Assembly (NCBI GenBank): GCA_947168445.1 | Contig: CAMVLW010000003.1 | Span: 1 to 64,000 of the forward strand | Source of the DNA: an uncultured Clostridia bacterium | GTDB taxonomy: Bacteria > Bacillota > Clostridia > Oscillospirales > Acutalibacteraceae | Direction of reading: 5' to 3' | Length of the DNA: 64,000 nucleotides | Part shown: positions 47,805-55,133 of the stretch, one piece after another | Position numbering within the stretch: position 1 is the first letter of the stretch | Layout of the letters: each line of letters begins with the position of its first letter | The notes under the pieces: generated by a model | The model's input: the letters and a program-made list of their open reading frames with translations, nothing else | The model's database searches: none | What the model was told of the DNA's origin: nothing | Made by a program: the position numbers and the translations under genes

Positions 47805-49457
47805 ATGGAGAACAAAAAATTCACGAAAAGCCTTGCATTCAAAACAATGCTGCGGCTGTTTCTCACTGTAATCGTTTTATCGCTTGTCGCCAGCGCAGTT
47901 ATCGGCGTAATTACGTATGTCAATCTGTCGGCTGAGCTGCGGGACTATGCCTATGACGCGGCGCGAAAGGGAACGGCGCTGACCTCGGCAGACGCCGACG
48001 AGGACATTCACGCCAATATTGAAAGATATACGAAAACAGGGCATACCGACGAGAATTACAAAAATATCTTCCTGAATCTTCTGCTGATTAATGATGATTA
48101 TGAATTGCAGCGCTGCGACATTTTTATTCCCTACGAGAATCATATCACCTACCTGATGTCCACCACCGACAAGACAGCGGGCGAATCTCTGAATAAGGAG
48201 GCTCCCTATTACGGCAGCGAAAAGGACTATGTTTTAAAGGCGATTGAGGCGTCAACCAACACGGAATTAGACCCCGAAAAATCAAAAAAGGAAAATATTT
48301 ACACCGACAACGTCAAGGACGGCGTGAAGGTCGTGACCTATTATACGCCGGTGCTTGACAAAAACGGAAATGTTGCCGCTGTGTTTGCGGCAAGCTATTC
48401 CACCGACAAGGTCGTAGCCGTCATCTTCCGCACGATTGCCGGACTGATTGGCGTATCGCTTGCCGTTATGCTTATCTCGATGATTGTCTTTTTCTTCTCT
48501 ATCCGCAAGCATGTCATTAAGCCTGTTACCAACCTGACCAAGTCTGTACGCAAGGCAAAGGAGAGCGTTGAAAACCATCAGGCTGTGACGACGAATATCC
48601 GCACCGGCGATGAAATTGAGGAGCTTGCCGTTGCCTTTGAGGACATGAGCCGTGATTTGATTGGCTACATTGACGAAAACACCAGAATCACCGCCGAAAA
48701 GCAGCGCATTGATACCGAGTTGAGCTTGGCGACCGGAATTCAGGCAGGCATGCTGCCCGACAAATTCCCGGCGTTCCCGGACAGAAAGGATTTCGACATT
48801 TACGCTTCAATGAAGCCGGCTAAGGAAGTCGGCGGCGACTTCTACGACTTCTTTATGATTGACGAGGACAGACTGGGAATCGTCATGGCGGACGTATCCG
48901 GCAAGGGTGTGCCGGCAGCGCTGTTTATGATGCACTCCAAAATTCTGCTGAAAAGCTACACCCTGATGAAGCAAACGCCAAAGGCGGCGCTGGAGGAAGT
49001 GAACCGTCAAATTTGCGAGAACAATCCCGAAGAGATGTTCGTCACCGTTTGGCTGGGCGTGCTGGATTTAAAAACAGGCATGTTTACCGCTGTTAACGCG
49101 GGTCACGAAAGACCCGCCGTGAAGCAGGAAGGCGAGCACTTTGAGCTCTTTAAGGACAAGCACGGCGTTGTGGTCGGCTATATGGACGGCGTCCGCTTTA
49201 AAGAATATGAATTGCAGCTGACCAAGGGCGCAAAGCTGTTCCTCTATACCGACGGTGTTGCCGAAGCCACCGACGCGCACGAGGAGCTGTTCGGCACCGA
49301 CCGCATGATTGAAGCGCTGCGCTCCGCCGAGGACAAGTCGCCCAAGGAAATTCTTGAGACGGTTGACGCGGCGGTTGATGCATTTGTCGGCACCGCGCCG
49401 CAGTTTGACGACTTAACCATGCTGTGTATCGAGTACAAGGGAGCAAACGAAGAATAA
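47805..49457 (+). CDS. Membrane sensor with HAMP and C-terminal SpoIIE/RsbU-type PP2C phosphatase (550 aa)
   Basis: Two TMs flanking an extracellular sensor. HAMP-like segment IRKHVIKPVTNLTKSVRKAKE. PP2C motifs PAKEVGGDFYDFFMIDEDRLGIVMADVSGKGVPAALFM, FLYTDGVAEATD, DDLTMLCIEY. Confidence 0.9.
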   Translation: MENKKFTKSLAFKTMLRLFLTVIVLSLVASAVIGVITYVNLSAELRDYAYDAARKGTALTSADADEDIHANIERYTKTGHTDENYKNIFLNLLLINDDYELQRCDIFIPYENHITYLMSTTDKTAGESLNKEAPYYGSEKDYVLKAIEASTNTELDPEKSKKENIYTDNVKDGVKVVTYYTPVLDKNGNVAAVFAASYSTDKVVAVIFRTIAGLIGVSLAVMLISMIVFFFSIRKHVIKPVTNLTKSVRKAKESVENHQAVTTNIRTGDEIEELAVAFEDMSRDLIGYIDENTRITAEKQRIDTELSLATGIQAGMLPDKFPAFPDRKDFDIYASMKPAKEVGGDFYDFFMIDEDRLGIVMADVSGKGVPAALFMMHSKILLKSYTLMKQTPKAALEEVNRQICENNPEEMFVTVWLGVLDLKTGMFTAVNAGHERPAVKQEGEHFELFKDKHGVVVGYMDGVRFKEYELQLTKGAKLFLYTDGVAEATDAHEELFGTDRMIEALRSAEDKSPKEILETVDAAVDAFVGTAPQFDDLTMLCIEYKGANEE

Positions 49458-49533
49458 AGGCAACACCGCACACCGGAATGATGCGGTATTGCCTATCATT
49501 TCAGCGAAACATAAAAGAATAAGAGGAATCTAG

Positions 49534-49830
49534 ATGGAAATCACAATAAGCACAAACGAAACCGAATTGACAATCAGCCCTAACGGCCGCATAGACACCG
49601 CGACAGCCGGAGAGCTGCAATCGGTGGTAAATGACAATATCAGCGGCGTGACCAAGCTGACCTTTGATTTTAAAAACCTGAGTTACCTTTCTTCCTCCGG
49701 TTTGAGAGTGCTGCTGAGCACCCAAAAAATCATGAACAAGCAGGGAACAATGCGGTTTATCAACGTCAACAGCGACGTCATGGATATTTTTGACATGACC
49801 GGTTTGTCGGACGTCTTTCAAATAGTGTAA
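49534..49830 (+). CDS. STAS-domain anti-sigma factor antagonist (98 aa)
   Basis: SPNGRIDTATAGELQSVV...LTFDFKNLSYLSSSGLRVLLSTQKIM, with the conserved Ser region of SpoIIAA/RsbV. Confidence 0.9.
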   Translation: MEITISTNETELTISPNGRIDTATAGELQSVVNDNISGVTKLTFDFKNLSYLSSSGLRVLLSTQKIMNKQGTMRFINVNSDVMDIFDMTGLSDVFQIV

Positions 49831-49884
49831 TTCCTGACAGAAAACAGACCGCTTGTCTGCTTTTATTAGACAATGCGTTATGAC

Positions 49885-49922
49885 AAAAGCTGCCGCAGGC
49901 TGACATGCTTGCGGCAGCTTTT
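49885..49922. terminator. Bidirectional terminator
   Basis: aaaagctgccgca/tgcggcagctttt 13-bp stem between convergent genes. Confidence 0.85.
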
Positions 49923-49925
49923 TCG

Positions 49926-50726
49926 TTAATAGTAGTTTTCAAGATGATAGATATAAACCTCTGCCCAGCTATACTGATTGAGGAATTCTCCCCGGTACAA
50001 ATCACGGGCTTCCGGCTTTCGTTCCAGATAATCGTAATAATCGCACTGAATCAAATTGGTGTTGACGGAATAGGCGTTGCGGCTGTGCTCAAGAACCTCC
50101 TCCATCTGATATTTGGAGAGGTCTTTTTTGAGGGACTGAACGGCTTTTTTCAGGTGCTCAAAGCTTTTTTGCTCGCTGCTCTCTTCAAAAATATTGGCGC
50201 AGATTTCTCCTCTGGTGGCGGAGGTGCCTCTCAGACAAACGAGATAAGCAAACAGCTCCTTGCCCTTTTGCCGCGAAAACTTGACCGGCTTTTCTCCGAA
50301 GAACACCTCAAAATTTCCGAAGCATTTGACATGCAGCGCTTTTTTCGCGGTCTGCCCTGCCCCGATTGGCTTGCGCAGGTTGTTAAGGGCTTCCCGCAGC
50401 TCGTTGTCGTCAACCGGCTTGAGCAGATAGGCGCTGACATAAAGCCGCAGCGCGTCCAGCGCGTATTCCCTGTATGCCGTCACCATGATGATATTAATAT
50501 CGGGATGATAGCTTTTGATTGTCTGCGCAAGCTCCAGACCGGTTTTTCCGGGCATATTGATGTCCAAAAACGCAATGTCTATCTTATTGTTATGTATTTG
50601 CTCAATAGCTGTGTCGTAGTTCTGCGCAAAAAAGAACACGTTTTCGTCCGACGGCGCCACTCTTTCGATGGCAAATTTCAAATCGTAGCGCATACTCATT
50701 TCGTCGTCTGCTATCAGTATATTCAT
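49926..50726 (-). CDS. Response regulator, REC plus SARP/BTAD-type winged-helix output domain (266 aa)
   Basis: REC: MNILIADDEMSMRYDLK...IDIAFLDINMPGKTGLELA...YLLKPV. Output: VKCFGNFEVFFGEKPVKFSRQKGKELFAYLVCLRGTSATRGEICANIFEE...LKKAVQSLKKDL. Confidence 0.85.
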   Translation of the reverse strand: MNILIADDEMSMRYDLKFAIERVAPSDENVFFFAQNYDTAIEQIHNNKIDIAFLDINMPGKTGLELAQTIKSYHPDINIIMVTAYREYALDALRLYVSAYLLKPVDDNELREALNNLRKPIGAGQTAKKALHVKCFGNFEVFFGEKPVKFSRQKGKELFAYLVCLRGTSATRGEICANIFEESSEQKSFEHLKKAVQSLKKDLSKYQMEEVLEHSRNAYSVNTNLIQCDYYDYLERKPEARDLYRGEFLNQYSWAEVYIYHLENYY

Positions 50727-50744
50727 GTCTAACCACCCCTCCGG

Positions 50745-52040
50745 TTATTGGCTTGCTTCGGGTATCACAATAACCGCCCGCGTGCCTTTTCCCGGCGTGC
50801 TTTCAATGATAAGCTCGCCCTTGCACATAATTTCCACTCTGTTTCTGGTGTTCGCAATACCGACAGAGTTCTTTCCCTTGGTTTGCAGTTCGTTAACATC
50901 AAAGCCCGCGCCGTTGTCCTCGATTGACACAATCCGCTTTTCTCCGTCGCTTTTGGTGGTGATTCGAATGACGCCGTTTTCACTTTGACCGCTCTTGAAG
51001 CCGTGGTGAACAGCGTTTTCCGCCAAGGTCTGGATAGAAAAGGGCGGAACGTCAAAATCGGTCGCGTTGATGTTGTACTCGCACTTGATGCCGTCTCCGA
51101 AGCGCTTCGACTGGATAAGCAGATAGTTTTTGACAATGTCCAGCTCTGTTTCAACCGAAATGCAGTCCTCCTCTGTCAGATAATCGGTAATGCCCCTGAG
51201 ATAATTGGAGAACTCCGTCACCGTTTCCGCCGCTTCGTTCGGCGCTGTCAGGCATTGAAAGCGGATGAGCGCCAGCGTGTTGAAGATAAAGTGCGGCTTC
51301 ATCTGTTGGTTGACGAGCTTTAGCTTTTCTTCGCTCAGCTTTTTCTCCTTTTCTATCAAGGACTGCACATAGCTCGTTTCATAGGAAATGAACAGGATAA
51401 TGACCGAGATAACAATGGCAAAGGTGACAAAGGGCGTTTCCGGGTAAAACAGCTTGATGATGATACCGATAAGCGGCAGGGTCAAAAAGGAAACAACCGC
51501 CACTCTTTCGATAATCAGCATGTATTTGCTGTATTGCATCGCAACTGCCAGCGTGGAGACAATGCCCGTGAAGCCAATCAAACTCGGCAGCCAGAAAAGA
51601 TACGGCATACGCACATAACGGCTTGCGTCGTCGATGCGGAAAATGAACGGAACGATTTCATTGATAATCAGCAGCACCGCACCGAATATAAAGATACCCC
51701 ATTCTACCAATTCCCAATAAAGCTTAAAGCCGCCGGAGCGTTTGTAGATGATTTGGGAAACATACTGCGCCGCAAGCGGAATACTCAGAAAGCTGAGAAA
51801 ATAGACGCCAAAGGTCGCCCATCTTTCAACGGCGTTTCCCACCTTTGAAGCGTCGCCGCGAAAAAGAATAGAGATACCGTCGCATAACATCAGCGCCGCC
51901 GAACAAAGCATGGCAAGCATCAGCTTGCGCGCGCCGGATTTGTCGAAATATCTTGTTAAAAGAATGGTCAGCGCAGCAATCAAGCTGAAAAAAGCGCCCC
52001 ACATCTCAATGGAAAAATACACGCTCTGAATCGTAGTCAT
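50745..52040 (-). CDS. LytS-like membrane sensor histidine kinase (His_kinase/HATPase_c) (431 aa)
   Basis: About six to seven TMs, then KLVNQQMKPHFIFNTLALIRF, LAENAVHHGFK, SIEDNGAGFD, VGIANTRNRVEIM. Confidence 0.88.
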   Translation of the reverse strand: MTTIQSVYFSIEMWGAFFSLIAALTILLTRYFDKSGARKLMLAMLCSAALMLCDGISILFRGDASKVGNAVERWATFGVYFLSFLSIPLAAQYVSQIIYKRSGGFKLYWELVEWGIFIFGAVLLIINEIVPFIFRIDDASRYVRMPYLFWLPSLIGFTGIVSTLAVAMQYSKYMLIIERVAVVSFLTLPLIGIIIKLFYPETPFVTFAIVISVIILFISYETSYVQSLIEKEKKLSEEKLKLVNQQMKPHFIFNTLALIRFQCLTAPNEAAETVTEFSNYLRGITDYLTEEDCISVETELDIVKNYLLIQSKRFGDGIKCEYNINATDFDVPPFSIQTLAENAVHHGFKSGQSENGVIRITTKSDGEKRIVSIEDNGAGFDVNELQTKGKNSVGIANTRNRVEIMCKGELIIESTPGKGTRAVIVIPEASQ

Positions 52041-52334
52041 CCGCCTGTTCCTCCTTTTTTACCGCATACGGCATACCCCTAATGCATATACATTTATATT
52101 ATACTACATTTTTTTCATATATTCTATAGGGGGTTCCAGTATGGAACACAAAAAGTTTTAAAAAATACAATGTTTTTTATTGCTTTGTTACGAAACGGTT
52201 GTTATTTTGCGGACAATGCGCTGGTAAGTGCCAAAAAGCGCTGATTTCCATGCGTTTCTATTGATTTTTTGCATAATTATGTTAATATTAATATAGATAT
52301 AAAAGGGGTATAGATTATCACATTTGGAGAGGAT

Positions 52335-53807
52335 ATGATGAGGCTTTTTACAGAATCCCTGTGGGTTTTTATCTTGTTTTCGTTTTTGGGCTGGGCAGCC
52401 CGGTTTGCGTATCAGTCCATTAAGGAACGCCGCGTAATCAATCCGGGCTTTTTGACGCTTCCATTTATGCCGTCAATCGGCTTGGGCTTTGTGCTGCTTT
52501 ATGTGTTTTTGCTGCGGCTGGACAACATCATCATGCTGTTTTTTACTTCGTCGCTGATTTTGACGCTGTTCAAATATTTTTCGGCAAGAATGTTTGAACG
52601 CTCGTTTGGCTTTAAATGGAAGGATTATTCGGACAGCAAGTACAAGCTCAACGCATATGTCAGCATTTGGGAGCCGCTTGCCTATGGACTGACAGGCGTT
52701 CTGGCGGTAAAGCTTGCGTTTCTTCCGATAAAGCCGCTGGTGTTGTCAATGCCGCTTTGGGTCGCGCTTTTGATTCCCGCGGCGGTTATCGGTCTGATTA
52801 TTGCCGACACGGTTATTTCGTTTATCACGATTGTCAAGCTGCGCAAAAATCTGAAGCAGATGGAGGATATTTCCAAGCTGTTAGGTGACAACAGTTCAGA
52901 GATTCCTGACGAAGCGCTCCGGGAAGAATATGAACACAAGATGATTAAGAGTTCGCGGTTCCGGCTCAGACTCATCAAGGCGTTCCCGGATATGGAATCC
53001 TTTGACTATGAAAAGCAGCTTTCCAACCTCAAAGAGTATTACGACCTTGTAAAAAAGCGGAACAACGAGGTGTATGAAAAGCGGATTGAAAAGAAGGAGG
53101 ACCGCCCGTTTGCCTACGGACTCAGCTTTTCAAAGCTGTTTTGGCTGTTTGTTATCGGCAGTGTGTTCGGAACCGTTTTGGAAACCGTCTGGGCGCTGTT
53201 TGCGGAAGGTCATTTTGAAATGAGAGTCGGCTGGGTACTGGGACCGTTTATTCCCGTTTACGGCGGCGGCGCTGTGGCAATCACACTTTGTCTGTATAAG
53301 CTGCACAGCAAAAACGACGTGATTGTTTTTGTGTTCTCTGCCGTGATTGGCGCGACGTTTGAATACCTCTGCTCCTTTTTTCAAGAGAAGTTTTTGGGCA
53401 CTATCAGCTGGGATTACAGCGACACGCTGTTTAATATTGACGGCAGAACCAATTTGATGTTTGCGCTTATCTGGGGCTTTTTGGGGCTGGTGTGGCTGCG
53501 GTATCTATATCCGCTTATCAGCCGGCTGATTGAACGGATTCCGAAAAAGCCGGGCAAGATTCTCACTGTGATTCTTTGTATCTTCATGGCAATTGACGGC
53601 GTGCTGTCGCTTGCCGCCATTGACCGGAAAAACAAACGCGCCGAGGGAATCCCGCCTAAAACGGTTATCGGTCAGTTCTGCGACGCGGTGTTCCCGGACG
53701 AATATATGGAATTTATTTATCCGCACATGGGCACAAAGGAAACCTTTGCCAAGGAGCGGGAAATGAAGGCGAAAAAAGCCGCGCATGAGCGCCAAAAGAA
53801 CGCATAA
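52335..53807 (+). CDS. Putative ABC transporter permease family (CmpB-like) multi-TM protein (490 aa)
   Basis: Two similar halves: FLGWAARFAYQSIKERRVINPGFLTLPFMPSIGLG and VIGSVFGTVLETVWALFAEGHFEMRVGWVLGPFIPVYGGG; SWDYSD...NIDGRTNL. Confidence 0.7.
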   Translation: MMRLFTESLWVFILFSFLGWAARFAYQSIKERRVINPGFLTLPFMPSIGLGFVLLYVFLLRLDNIIMLFFTSSLILTLFKYFSARMFERSFGFKWKDYSDSKYKLNAYVSIWEPLAYGLTGVLAVKLAFLPIKPLVLSMPLWVALLIPAAVIGLIIADTVISFITIVKLRKNLKQMEDISKLLGDNSSEIPDEALREEYEHKMIKSSRFRLRLIKAFPDMESFDYEKQLSNLKEYYDLVKKRNNEVYEKRIEKKEDRPFAYGLSFSKLFWLFVIGSVFGTVLETVWALFAEGHFEMRVGWVLGPFIPVYGGGAVAITLCLYKLHSKNDVIVFVFSAVIGATFEYLCSFFQEKFLGTISWDYSDTLFNIDGRTNLMFALIWGFLGLVWLRYLYPLISRLIERIPKKPGKILTVILCIFMAIDGVLSLAAIDRKNKRAEGIPPKTVIGQFCDAVFPDEYMEFIYPHMGTKETFAKEREMKAKKAAHERQKNA

Positions 53808-53830
53808 AGAACGCATAATACTCAAAACGA

Positions 53831-53877
53831 CAAACTCCCAAAAGCCGCCGGAAGGTGACTTTTGGGAGTTTTTTTGC
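53831..53877 (+). terminator. Terminator after the 490-aa gene
   Basis: aaactcccaaaag...cttttgggagttttttt hairpin plus T-run. Confidence 0.85.
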
Positions 53878-53897
53878 GAAAAGACAGACATAAAAAA

Positions 53898-53919
53898 GAG
53901 GTGCGCTGACGCGCACCTC
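53898..53919 (-). terminator. Terminator after the 346-aa gene
   Basis: gaggtgcgc-tgac-gcgcacctc stem; minus strand continues TTTTTTAT. Confidence 0.8.
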
Positions 53920-53938
53920 AATTAAACGAACGATTAAA

Positions 53939-54979
53939 TTAATAATCTCTTCTTCTTCTTGCGAGGAAGAATACGCCGATAGCAGCCAGCATTACGCCGC
54001 CGAGGATGAAGTAGATGGTGTCATTCTCGCCGGAGGAAACGGTGCTGGAAGTGGAGCTGCCGGAGCTGCTGCTGCCGGAGGAAGAAGAACCGCCGGTAGT
54101 AGAAGAACCGGAAGAAGAGCTGCTGCCGGAAGAAGAATCACTGCCGGAACCGCTGCTGCTCTCTGCGGACAGAGTGGACTTGGAAGCGTCCCAAGCAAGC
54201 TCTGCGCCTGCAGCCTTTGCCTTTGCAACCTGCTCCTCAACCTGAGACTTGCTCAGACCAAGAGTCTTAGCGGTATCGTCGATAGTCTGCTGCTCGTCCT
54301 TGCCGTTGAACTTGATAGCGTTCTTGATGCTCTTGTTGTCGGTGGTGCTGATGAAGGTATAGAATACGCTGACAGCATCCTGACCGGGCCAATAGGTGTC
54401 ACCGATGATGTTACCGATGGAGGTAATCATCAGGGGGTTGCCGTTCTTGCCGCTCTTCCACTTAACCTCGAAGCTCTTCTTGTTAGAGTCAACGTCGTTT
54501 TCTACCATGTTGCCGGTGCAATAAGCGGTGTCGCCGAAGTTGTCAGGAGTGATAATCAGGTTACAGGTCTGTACGCCCCAGTCAGAGGTGAAGATGCAGA
54601 AGGTGTGGTCGCTGAGGGTGTACTTATCGGAAAGGTCGAAGGACCAAAGATTGCCGCTGTCGTTCTTCATGTTACCCTTCTTGGAACCCCAAGTGATAAG
54701 CTCGGAACCGTTGTCGTTCAAGTAGAACGTAATCTTCTCGTTTTTCCAGTCAGACGGAACTTCGAAATAAACCATATTGCCTGCGCCGGTGCTTTCGGAA
54801 CCCTCATCCGCGCCTACTGCGGAATTGTCGTCTGCGCCTACTGCGGAATTATCATCCGCGCCAACGGATACAGCGTCTTCTGCTGCAACCGCATCGTCAG
54901 CTTCTGCCGCGTTAGCAACAACAGCAGTGCCGCCGATCATCATAGCAGCGAGCATAATGCTTGCTATTTTCTTGAACAT
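53939..54979 (-). CDS. Secreted CBM26-like surface protein with Ser/Gly-rich linker and C-terminal TM-RRRR tail (346 aa)
   Basis: Signal peptide; MVYFEVPSDWKNEKITFYLNDNGSELITWGSKKGNMKNDSGNLWSFDLS. Long SSGSS linker; YFILGGVMLAAIGVFFLARRRRDY. Confidence 0.75.
   Translation of the reverse strand: MFKKIASIMLAAMMIGGTAVVANAAEADDAVAAEDAVSVGADDNSAVGADDNSAVGADEGSESTGAGNMVYFEVPSDWKNEKITFYLNDNGSELITWGSKKGNMKNDSGNLWSFDLSDKYTLSDHTFCIFTSDWGVQTCNLIITPDNFGDTAYCTGNMVENDVDSNKKSFEVKWKSGKNGNPLMITSIGNIIGDTYWPGQDAVSVFYTFISTTDNKSIKNAIKFNGKDEQQTIDDTAKTLGLSKSQVEEQVAKAKAAGAELAWDASKSTLSAESSSGSGSDSSSGSSSSSGSSTTGGSSSSGSSSSGSSTSSTVSSGENDTIYFILGGVMLAAIGVFFLARRRRDY
54810..54857. repeat. 24-bp tandem repeat encoding (VGADDNSA)n
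   Basis: gcgcctactgcggaattgtcgtct / gcgcctactgcggaattatcatcc, followed by a partial third copy. Confidence 0.85.
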
Positions 54980-55133
54980 TTGAAACTCCTCCTAAAAATT
55001 GTCCATTGTCCGAGAATACAATTCTCAGTAAAATTATTATACAATAAAAGTTACAAAACTTCAATACTTTTATAAAAATTTTGTCCGTCGCATTTCACAA
55101 GAATTGAAGATTTGGTTTGTCCATTTTTACAAC

